Source: Sphingomonas oligoaromativorans (lineage in GTDB: Bacteria; Pseudomonadota; Alphaproteobacteria; Sphingomonadales; Sphingomonadaceae). Taken from it: a stretch of DNA of 64,000 bases. The notes beneath the pieces were generated by a model. That model saw nothing but the letters and a program-made list of their open reading frames with translations. It did no database searches and had not been told where the DNA came from. Each line of letters starts with the position of its first letter. Within the stretch, counting starts at the first letter, position 1. A program made the translations under genes and the position numbers. Shown in pieces: positions 1 through 9,800 of this stretch. Where the stretch lies: contig NZ_JAASQK010000006.1 of the NCBI RefSeq assembly GCF_011762195.1, forward strand, positions 1 through 64,000, written 5' to 3'.

Positions 1-93
1 CCCATGACCTGATGATCAAACAGGCGGCATGAACGACAACCGGGATTAGCTTAACTCAGCCGCCAAACTGTCCAAGAAGGCGGGACCACCTCA
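1..93 (-). mobile_element. Terminal end of a probable IS3-family insertion sequence, rest outside window
   Basis: Read on the minus strand from position 93, the sequence begins TGAGGTGGTCCCGCC and continues into a TTGGACA block. A TGA-initial terminal repeat with GGTCC and GGACA blocks is the usual look of IS3-family ends (pattern recognition, not a database match). The recombinase reading frame stops at exactly this TGA, so the element appears to have inserted into that gene and supplied its stop codon. The body of the element, its other end and any target-site duplication lie to the left of the window, so the family call is tentative. Confidence 0.4.
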
Positions 94-780
94 GTCGGCG
101 GCCAGCGCCGCCTCGACGACCACACGGTAGATCTGTCGGGTGCTGAGCGGCTTGAGGTAGTGCTGGCCGGGGAACAGCCAGCCGTCCCGGTGCATGACGC
201 CCTGCTCGTGGCCGAGCTTCCACCATTGCCGTAACAGCGCGAGCAGGTCGCTCGAGAGCATGGCGTTGCGATATTGGCCACCCTTGCCGCGCTCGACCCG
301 CAGTAGCATTCGCTCGCTGTCGACGTCGCGAACCCTGAGCGCCGACACCTCGGCGACCCGCAACCCAGCACCATAGGCGACGGCCAGCGCGGCCTGATGC
401 TTCAGACAGGTGGTGGCGCCCAGCAGGCGGGCGACCTCGTCACGGCTCAGCACCACCGGCAGCTTGCGCGGATGCGCCACGCGCACGAGCTTGCGGGCGA
501 GGTCCGGTCGGTCGAGCGTCTGGGTGAAGAAGAAACGCAGCGCTGAGACGATGCTGTTCATCGTCGGCACCGGAACGCCGCTCTCTTGCTGCTCAACTTG
601 GAAGCGCCGCAGATCCTCCGCCGTCGCCATATCGGGAGGACGCCCCAGAAACGTCGCGAACCGGCCGATGTCGCGGATGTAGTTGCGCTGCGTCTCGTTC
701 GAGAAGTGACGCATCTCCATGTCGTCGATGAGCCGCTGGCGAAGCGGGCTGACAGGCGCGGGAATGATGGACAAGGTCAT
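91..780 (-). pseudogene. Tyrosine recombinase/integrase, 3'-truncated
   Basis: This encodes a site-specific tyrosine recombinase of the type often paired with IS91-like elements. The N-terminal SAM-like/core-binding domain (about residues 10-95, with YIRDIGRFATFLG) and the start of the catalytic domain (GAGLRVAEVSALRVRDVD, holding the first catalytic Arg, then the conserved Lys in VERGKGG) are clear. The protein stops after about 229 residues at VVVEAALAAD, so the H-x-x-R box and the Tyr nucleophile are missing; intact relatives are roughly 300 residues. The TGA stop coincides with the putative IS3 end at 91-93, which explains the loss. I chose the second ATG (780) because AAGGAG lies 7 nt upstream; the ATG at 786 is only 1 nt from that site. 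Catalytically dead as it stands. Confidence 0.85.
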
Positions 781-969
781 CGTCATGCTCCTTGGTTGAA
801 GGAGCCTCGATGCTCTGCCTCGGTCGCCGCCCTCTCAACGGGCACCGTGGAGCGATAGCCTTAGCGCGACCTCACCACGCGCGTCCCTCCCGCGCAGCGG
901 GTTCGTTCATCGGCCATTTTCAGCCATCAGATATCGATAATCGCGGAAGTGTGACGCCGTCCAGCGCGG

Positions 970-1019
970 GTCCCCGCAACCAACACCTCAACAGCCCCCA
1001 ACGCTCCCGCACTGGGGGC
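970..1019. repeat. 50-bp direct repeat, copy 1
   Basis: A 50-base block identical, base for base, to 19245-19294 in the same orientation. Its right half contains a 7-bp inverted repeat (GCCCCCA and TGGGGGC around a 12-nt loop); in this copy GTTTTG follows, so on the plus strand it resembles an intrinsic terminator. It sits at the junction between the recombinase region and the truncated ORF that starts the CDI island. It could be an attachment-site core, a recombination scar or a dispersed terminator-like element. The identity is seen directly; the role is inferred. Confidence 0.9.
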
Positions 1020-1021
1020 GT

Positions 1022-1675
1022 TTTGCTTATCCGCGCATCCGCACAGCTCCAGCATCGACGCCAGCTCGCCGCGCAGGTGGACCTACGCCCGAGCCGCTGT
1101 CGCAGTTCGCGCGGTGGATTGAGGCGTCGCCCGCGCACGACCATCTGCTCCCCGTCGCCGGCTGCGCGCCGGCGCGATGGGCGCATGACCGGAGCCAGAC
1201 GCTGGTCGCCGACCACGCGCGACGGAAAGCGGAACGGCAGGGCACTCTCGATGCCATCACCGCCGACATCATCGCCAAGGGGCTGGCCCAGGCCGCCGAA
1301 CTCGAAGCCAAGGCCGCCCGGCTGCGCGAGAAGCTCGCCGATCCGGCCTTTATCAAGACCTGCGTCGAGGTGCGGCTGCGCGCTGAACAGGAGGTATTCC
1401 CCTGGGAACGTGAGGAGGATCTCCCGCTCGACGCGCCCCCATCGATCTGGGCGGCCCGGACCGGGCATTTTGCGACCGGCGAAGGTCTCACCACCTATTA
1501 TTACGCGACCTATGCGCGGAGCGAGGCTGAATTCCGGCGCAAGCTTGCCCGCCGCGTCGACGCGACCCTCGCCAATTCAGCGCAGCTCAGTGATTATCTG
1601 CGAGCATGGGTCGAGAAGCGCTGGCGCGGTGGTGCCGTCAGCCTCTTCGTCGAGCACCATGTCAATTATTCCTGA
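1022..1675 (+). pseudogene. 5'-truncated hypothetical protein
   Basis: An open frame with convincing coding character runs through to a TGA at 1673-1675, but it has no start codon with a ribosome site. It is open leftwards only through the 50-bp repeat and meets an in-frame TAA at 938-940, so the original 5' end has been lost at or near the repeat boundary. The surviving roughly 217 residues are charged and partly helical (an Ala/Glu/Lys-rich stretch reading AAELEAKAARLREKL is likely coiled coil), then a Trp/Tyr-rich C-terminal half with TYYYATYARSEAEF. I do not recognise the family. An internal ATG at 1370 would give 101 residues but lacks a clear Shine-Dalgarno site. Confidence 0.5.
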
Positions 1676-2075
1676 GAGATGCTCCATTCTCGTAGAGTGC
1701 CGCGTACCGACCACGCTCGTGCTCCCAGGGAAACATGGGATCGTGGCCTTCGTTCACGATCCTGTCGTCTGCCATTTGATAGATTTACGGCCTGAATGGA
1801 GCCGTTTTTACCGGACAGTCTACGCATCGCTTATCGACATCGAATGCGCTGAAAAGTGAGAAAATGCTTTCTCGCTTCCTCGATGCTTATCTGTCTCACA
1901 GAACGAAGCGCCATACATGGCAAGGTCATGTCCATAATGGATCATATTTTGGTCTCGAATCACAACGAATTTTAGTGCTTCATAAACCTTGTTGAAGCTA
2001 ATCCGCCCGCGCTCAGGGGTGGGTGATCGTTGCGTGAATTTCTCAAGATATCATCATGTGCTCGGCATCTGTCAG
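1676..2075. other. Comparatively AT-rich non-coding stretch upstream of tpsB
   Basis: About 400 bases between the truncated ORF and the most plausible tpsB start. No convincing gene on either strand. Composition is visibly more AT-rich than the flanks, particularly 1850-2000, as expected for a horizontally acquired promoter region. The promoter for the tpsB-cdiA-immunity operon should lie here, but no confident -35/-10 pair stands out. The tpsB frame is open from a TTG at 1989. Confidence 0.5.
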
Positions 2076-3817
2076 ATGCGCGATGCCAAGGCCTTGCACG
2101 AAATCGAACGCAATTCTCGTTCATCTATTGGCCAATCGCGTCGGCCTCGCCGATATCTTTCTTATATGGCAGCGAGTCTGTTGGCCGGTTTGCCGATTTT
2201 CGCTTACGCGCAGGCATCCGACCCTGCGTCCGAAGCCGCCGCCGCCATCGCGCGCGATCAGGCGCGGCGCGCTGCGGAGGATCAGGCTGCCGACCGCGTT
2301 GCGCGTGAAACAACGCCGCAAGCGAGCCTCGCTGCGGGCAAGGCCGTGGCACTGGGGCCGTTCCCGGTCGAGCATCCCTGCTTCCCGATCCGTTCGATCG
2401 AGTTCGATACGCATCTGCCGCACAAGCTGAGGTGGGTGCGGGGGCATCTCGATCGCTATGTGGGGCGCTGTGCCGGCCACGAGGGGCTGAACTATATCCT
2501 GAAATCGCTGGAGGCGGCCTTCCTCGACCGGGGACTGGTCACGACCCGCGCCGGCTTGCCACCGCAGGATCTCTCCTCGGGCATATTGCACGTGGCGGTC
2601 GTGCCGGGCGTCAGCGCGGGTGTCCGGGGCGGCACGCCCAAGGATCGCCGCGCCTGGGCGGTCGCCTCGCCGCTCCATAAGGGCGACCTGATCAACATCC
2701 GCGCGATCGAGCAGGGTCTCGACCAGATGCGGCGGGTGCCGGGCCGGCAGGTGGCGGTGGATCTCGCACCAGGGGCCACGCCGGGCGAAAGCCTGCTCAA
2801 TCTTCAGGCCAAACCCAGCAAGCTGTTGTCGGGCTCGATCTCGGTGAACAATCTGGCCGGCAGCACCGTCGGGCGGTGGCAAGGGACCGGTCAGGCGACG
2901 CTTTCCAATCTGGTTGGTCTCAACGAAATTCTGAACGGCTATGTCAACAGCCGGGTCAATAGCCCCGCCGTCCCGGCGGACAGCAAGGGCTCCGGCGGGA
3001 GTCTCAGCATCCCCTATGGCTGGTGGACCTTCGGCGTCGCCGGCTCGGCAAACCGCTATTCCCAACATGTCATCGGACAGGTGCAGGCCTTCGACACGTC
3101 CGGGACGGTCACATCCGTTTCCGCCTATGTCGAACGTGTCCTTCACCGTGACAGGATCTCGAAGACGAGCCTGCAGGTGCAGCTCCAGGTCGGTGGGGTC
3201 GCAGCTTCATCGACGATATCGAGATCGGTCTCCAGCATCAGGATCTGACGGACCTCCAGTTCACCCTCGAGGATCGTCACACTTTCGGAAAGATCCAGAT
3301 CGACAGCCAGCTTGCCTATCGCATGGGGGTCGGACTGCTGGGCGCTCAGAAAGATGAGTCGAACCTGCCCGATGCCGTACCGACGGCCCGCTACCGGATC
3401 GCCACGGTGGATCTCGGCGTGTCGGCCCCGCTTGGCGGGGCGCTCGCCTACCGCGGCACATTCCATGCCCAGATCAGCAACCATATGCTGTTCGGCTCGG
3501 ATCAGGTTTCGCTCGGCGGTCCCTATACGGTGCGCGGCTATGACAGCGATCATGCCCTGCTTGGGCGATCCGGCTGGTATCTGCGGCAGGAAGTCAGCCT
3601 CGGCGTCTCCCGATTGATTCAGCCTTACGCGCTGGTCGACACCGGCGGCGTCCGGGATGGAGGCGAAACGCCGGTCGGGCTCGGCGGGGGAATCCGGGCA
3701 GCCTGGAAGGGCTTCAATCTCGACATGTTTGCGGCCGTCCCCGTGACGGCGGCCAAAAAGCCGGTTTCGGGCAATCGGGTGGGGGAAGTCGGTATCACGG
3801 CCGGCTGGGGGTTCTGA
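2076..3817 (+). pseudogene. TpsB/CdiB-type outer-membrane transporter (ShlB/FhaC family), one-base frameshift
   Basis: This is the outer-membrane Omp85-type partner that would secrete the adjacent CdiA. Frame 1 (to TGA 3246-3248) holds a signal segment (MAASLLAGLPIFAYAQ), a POTRA domain with the CdiB-like signature PCFPIRSIEF and a second Cys in VGRCAGHEG, then RGLVTTRAG and the first barrel strands. The rest of the barrel, including the VRGYD loop-6 motif and a C-terminal GWGF strand, lies in another frame ending at 3817. The switch falls at the GGGG run 3195-3198; one additional G restores an uninterrupted reading QVGGGRSFIDD. A single-base deletion (genuine or an assembly error) therefore splits an otherwise full-length gene. 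The start is uncertain: ATG 2076, TTG 1989 or ATG 2166. The stop is 1 nt from the cdiA ATG, so the two are one operon. Confidence 0.85.
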
Positions 3818-3818
3818 A

Positions 3819-6800
3819 ATGACGGGGCAGCATATTCTGGTTTACCGCGGCTCGCCTGTGCGGGGGCGGCAACCGAGGCGCTTTTCGAAGCGATTCCACG
3901 CCATCATCCGGATGACGATGATCGGCACGGTGCTGAGCAGCAGCTGGCCCGTCACCGCGCAGGTGACGCCGGGAGGGGTGCATGCGCCAATGATGGATGC
4001 CGCCAGCAACGGCACGAAGATCGTCAAGATCAACACGCCCAACGGCAAGGGCGCATCGCTCAACACCTATCAGGACTTCAATGTCGGCCCGGCCGGGCTC
4101 ATCCTCAACAACTCGCCCTCGATCACGTCCACCCAGCTTGCCGGCTATATCGACGGCAACGACGCGCTGAAGGCGAACGGCCCGGCTTCGCTCATTATCA
4201 ATCAGGTGGTCGGCGCGAGCCCGAGCGCGCTCAACGGCTATCTGGAGGTCGCCGGCAGCCCCGCGCAGGTGGTGGTCGCCAACAGTAACGGTATCTCCTG
4301 CGCAGGCTGCGGCTTCATCAACACCCCCTGGGCGACGCTGACCACCGGCACGCCCCTCTTTGGTCAGGATGGTGCGCTCGCCGGCTTTCAGGTCCGCGAG
4401 GGAGCGATCAGCGTCGGCGGAAGCGGCCTCAACGCGTCCAACATGCGCCTCGACCTGTTCTCCCGTGCGCTGGAGGTCAATGCCGGCATCTGGGCCGACA
4501 AGGTCAACGCCAGCGCGGGTGCTGCCGACATCGCGACGGGGGCTGCCAGTGACGACATCGTCGTGACCGCCCAGAAGACGAGCGCACAGACTCCGGCCTT
4601 CGCACTGGATGTCGCGGCGTTGGGGGGCATGTATGCCCGTTCGATCCGTCTGGTCGGTACCGAGGCCGGCCTTGGCGTGCGGGTCGACGGCACACTGGCC
4701 AGCCTCGAGCAAGGCTTCACCCTGACTGCCGCCGGCAATGTGGAGATTGCAGGCAAGGCGGTGGGTACGACGACGGCGTCGATCGAGGCCGGTGGCGACG
4801 CGGTTGTTTCGGGTACGGTCTACGCTCCCAAGGGCGTGACCGTCGTGACTGGCGGACAACTCGCCAACAGTGGACTGGTCGCTTCGGGAAGCGATCTGAA
4901 CCTGTCGGTCGGCAGCCTGTCCTCGACCGGCGTCCTGGCCGCCGGCCTCGGGCAGGATGGAAGTCTTGGCGCTGCCGGTCGGATCGGCATCACGAGCACC
5001 GGCGCCGTTGCGCTGGGAGGGCAGACTGTCGCTCCGGATCGTTTCACCCTGTCCGCCGGGCCGACGAGCATCGCCGGCACGATCCAGGCGGCCAGCGCGA
5101 ACCTCGTCACCGGCGACTTCACGCTCACCTCGAGCGGACAGCTTCTGGTCGGTGGGGCGCTGGGCCTTACATCGACTTCCTTCGTCAACAACGGCATCGT
5201 TCAGGGCAATGACGTGACGGTCTCGTCCGGCGCGGCCACCAATTCCGGCATGCTGGCGTCGACAGGCCGGCTTTCCCTTCAGACGTCGGGCAGCCTGACC
5301 AATAGTGGAACGATCCAGGCGGCGGATACGGCCTCGCTGGGCGCTGGAAGCCTTTCGAACAGCGGTAACATCCTCAACACTTCGTCCGCTGCGACATCGA
5401 TCGAGGTAGCCGGCGCCATTTCCAGTCGGGCGAGCGTGATTGGCGCCAATGGCGATCTGACGATCAGCGCCACCTCGGTGGACGTAGGCGGCGGTACGCT
5501 GCTCAGCGGCGGCAATCTCACGGTTGCGACCGGTGTGGGGGGCATCATCGCCGATGCCGGGGGGCTGATCACGGCGAGCCGCACCGCGACGCTGACCTCC
5601 GCCGGCACGATCGACCTGCACAATGGAGGGCAGCTTGCCGCCACCACTGTGGCGCTGTCCGGCGGCAGCCTGATCAATGATGGCGGCATCATCCTCAGCA
5701 CCGGCAGCGACGCGGCCAGTATCTCCGTCGCCGGCACCCTGTCCAATGTCAGCGGCCAGATCCGCGCCAACGGGGCGGATTTTTCGCTGCAGGCAGGATC
5801 GCTCGTCAACCAGGCGGGCAGCATCGCCCATGCCGGTTCCGGAATCTTCACGCTGACGGTCCTGAACGGGGCTGACAACAGCCAGCGCGGCCAGATCGCC
5901 ACCAACGGCGCGCTGGCCGTCCAGGCAGGCACTTTCGCCAATGCCGGCGGTATCGTTCAGGCCGCCCATGCCCTGACGCTGACGGCCGGCAGCATCGACA
6001 ACAACCAAGGCCAGATCCTTGCGACCGGCACGGCGGCATTGAACCTTTCCGCGACAGGCGGGGTGCAAGGACGAAACGGCGTCATCGGCGGCAATGGCGA
6101 TGTCTCCATTCGCGCGGGCTTAATCGATATCGGCGGTGCCACAGGGCAGACGAGTGCCGGCGGCATGCTGAGCGTCGTCGCCGTCTCCGGCGATCTCAAG
6201 GCGGATGGCGGCGCGCTGATTTCAGCCGGTGGTAACGCCAACCTGTCGGCAGCCGGCCTTCTGGATGGGCGGGCCTCGACCTTCCTGTCGGGTGGCACGC
6301 TCTCGCTCGATGCGGCAAAGCTGATACTCGACACGGCATCGCTGAGCAGCAAGGGACTCTCCCTCCAGGCGCCCGTCCTGTCGCTCAAGAACGCCATGGT
6401 TGTGCAGGCCGGTGGCGCAGGATCGATCGCGACGACCGGTGTGCTGGATTATTCGGGGGCCGTGATTCAGGCCGGTGGCACCGATTTTGCGATCGCCGCG
6501 GCCGGGCTCGTCAACGAGAAGGGGCAGATCCTCCACAGCGGATCGGGCGTCTTCAGCATCACGGTCGCCGGTGGGATCGACAACAAGGGCGGACGCATCG
6601 CGACCAACGGCAGCCTCGCGCTGCAGGCCGGATCGCTGGACAACAGCGCGGGCGCGATCACCGCGCTCGGCTCCATCGTCCTGGCCACGACCGGCACGCT
6701 CGACAATGATGGCGGCGCGGTCGTCTCCGGCGGAAGACTGACGCTGGCCGCCGGCGATATCAGCAATGCGGCGGGCGACATCGAGGCGACGGGCGCGATC

Positions 6801-9800
6801 ACCGTCCAGGCGGCATCGCTGACCGGCGCGGGCGGAGTGCTCAAGGCGACGGGGGCCGGTTCCAACCTCAACCTTATCGCGACAGGGAATGTCGAGGCGC
6901 GCGGTGGATTGATCGGAGCCGCGGGGGCATTGAGCGTCCACGCCGCTTCGCTCGACGTTGGCGGCAAGGGCTCGCTGATCGCCGGTACGAACCTGGGTCT
7001 CACCACCTCGACCGGCGACATCCGTCTGGATGGTGCCACGGTTTCAGCCGACATCATCGCCGCGACCGCCAAGGGCGCGCTCGTCACCGATGCCGGGACA
7101 TTGTCCGCGCGCAGCTTCGATCTCTCTGCGGCGAGCCTGTCCAACATGGCGGGTTCGCTGCTGGGCGCGACATCCAGCCGGATTTCGGTTGCGGGCACAC
7201 TCGCCAACAGTGGGTCGATCCTGGTGAACGGCGGCGACCTGAGTGTGGCGGGCGGGAGTCTCACCAATTCAGGCCAGATCGCCGCGGCGGGCACGGGCAC
7301 ACTGGCACTGACGCTCACCGGTACCGGCACCAACATGGCCGGCGGTACCATCGGCAGCAACGGCAGCCTCGGGATCAACGCGGCGGCGTTCGCCAATCAG
7401 GGGTCGATCCTGTCGGTCGGCCCGGCCACGCTGGCGGTGGCGGGTGCGCTGGACAATAGCGGCGGCACGTTCAGCAGTTCGGGTACGCTGACCATCGCCA
7501 CCGGATCGCTGGCCAACGGTGGGGGCAAGCTGACCGCGACGGGCACGGGTACCTTGACGCTGACCAGCCTCGGTGCGGTCAGCGGCGCCGGCCTGATCGG
7601 CGGTAACGGCGATGTCAGCGTGCGTGCCGCCTCGATCGATATCGGTACGGGCACGCTCAGCGCCGCCGGCAGTCTGTCGGCGACGAGCCTTTCGGGCGAC
7701 ATCACCACCCAAGGCGGCACCATCGTCGCCAACGGCGCGCTGCAACTGACCGCCGCCGGCAGGGTCGGCGCGTCGGCGGGCGCGACCATCGCCGGGTCCG
7801 GCAGCGCCACACTCAACGCCACCACGTTGACGCTCGATGGCGCCACGCTGCAGGCTGACAGCGTCACGCTGACCGCGACCGACGCGCACATCACGCACGG
7901 CGCCAAGCTTCTCGCCAGTGGCACCGCCGCATCCGGCCTGCTCCTCTCGGGGATGCTCGATCTGTCGGGCGGAACGATCGAGGCGAATTCCGCCGATCTG
8001 ACGATCCAGGCGGGCAGTCTGGTCAATACAGGCGGTCAGCTTCTGCATCACGGGGTCGGCACGTTGTCCCTGACGGCGGCGACCCTCGATAGTTCGGGCA
8101 CGCTGGCCACCAACGGCAAGTTGCTCCTGTCCGGAGGCGTGCTGACGAATAGCGGCACGATCAGCGCGGTAGGCGATGCTCGTCTGACGGTGGCCACGTC
8201 GCTGACGAGCAACGGCACGATTGCCGCCGGCGGTGCGCTCGACCTGACCGGTAGCTCGATCGTGAACGGCGGCACGATCGCCGGCACACGGGGATTGGCG
8301 ATTAGTGGGTCGACCTTGACCAATGGCGGCGGGCGCCTGCTTGCCGGTGACTTCTCCACGGCGATCGACAGTACCGGGCTCAACCTTGATGTCACAGGCG
8401 CGCTTTCCAGCCGTAATGGCCTGATCGCCACCACCGGCCTGGCGACGGTCGGCGCCGGCTCCATCGATCTCAGCGCGGGCGGTCGCCTCACCGGCGCCAC
8501 CGTGGTCGCCACAGCAACGTCCGGCAATATCGTCGCGGCGGGCGGCGGGATCGACGCCACCAGTCTGACGCTCACCGCGTCCGGCACGATTGATGCCTCA
8601 GCAGGCGGCGTCCTGCAGGGCAATGCCGTCAGCATCCACGGTACCACCCTCCAGACCGCCGGCGGCAAGCTTCAGGCCGGCACGCTCGATCTCGGCGTCG
8701 CCAATCTGCTCAATGCGGGCGGGGCGATCTCGGTTTCGTCGGCCAATGTCCTGACATTCAATCTCGCCGGCACGCTCGACAACAGCGCGGGCGGGCTGAT
8801 CGAAACCAATGCCGCGAACTGGAGCATTGGCGCCGGCACGCTGTCCAACGCCGGCGGCGCGATCCGCCATGCGGGGACGGGCACGCTCAGTTTCAATCTG
8901 ACGGGCGGGCTGGAGAATGGCGGCGGCACCATCGCGACCAACGGTGGCCTCGCGCTGACCGCCTTGTCGCTCGCCAATGGCAACCATGGCTCGATCACCG
9001 CGCTCGGCGATACCTCTCTTTCCGTGTCGGGAAGCTTCGCAAACGATGGCGGGGCCCTTCTGGGCGGCGGCGCGCTGCATCTGGCGGCCGGCGCGGTCAG
9101 CAATGCTGGTGGCGATATCGAGGCGCGGGGAAATATCGTCGCGGAACTCGCCTCGCTCACGGGGGCCGGAGGGCAGATCAAGGCGACGGGGACCGGCTCC
9201 AGCCTGATGCTGACGGCGACCGGCGCGATCGAGGCGCGGGGCGGCGTCATCGGATCGGCGGGTGACACGACCGTCCGTGCGGCCTCGCTGGATGTGGGCG
9301 GAAATGGCAACCTGATCGCCACGGGCACCCTCTCGGCCACCAGCACGAGCGGTGGCATCCAGGCGGATGGCGGCCTGATCTCGGCCGCTCGCCTGACGCT
9401 CGCCAGTGCCGGCGCGCTGGTGACCGATCGTGGCACGGTGTCGGCCGGCAGCTTCGACATCAGCGCGGGCAGCCTGTCCAACCTCGGCGGCACCGTCGTC
9501 GGTGACGGCACGAGCCGGATCACGACTGCCGGACAGTTCTCCAACAGCGGCGTCGTCCAGATCGATGGCGGAGACCTCACCCTGTCGGCCGGCACTTTGG
9601 TCAACAGCGGCACGTTGGCGAATGCAGGAACCGGCGCTCTCAATCTTTCTGTAGGCGGCTCGATCACCAACGCTGGCGGCGGCGTGATCGCAACCAACGG
9701 CTCCTTGTCGCTGGGGGCGGGGAGCCTGGCCAATCAGGGCAGCATTTCGTCGGCCGGCACGGCGCATCTCATTATCCAGAATTTGCTCGATAACAGCGGT

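Noticed and set aside
970-1019. tRNA or tmRNA 3' end as the identity of the 50-bp repeat.
   Set aside because: I could not fold a cloverleaf or find a T-arm sequence around either copy; the question is left to a database search.
792-1859. A long open frame on the plus strand covering the region between the recombinase and tpsB.
   Set aside because: Its translation is a run of Arg/Ser/Pro typical of a GC-rich shadow frame, and it overlaps the better-supported frame ending at 1675.
3195-3198. Programmed frameshifting as an explanation for the tpsB split.
   Set aside because: The GGGG run is short and there is no slippery heptamer or following pseudoknot that I can see; a simple indel is more economical.
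3795-6068. A 757-codon minus-strand frame opposite cdiA, with several similar ones up to 16 kb.
   Set aside because: They are antisense shadows of the Gly/Ser/Asn repeats; the plus-strand frame of 4,826 codons with TPS and FHA signatures explains the DNA.
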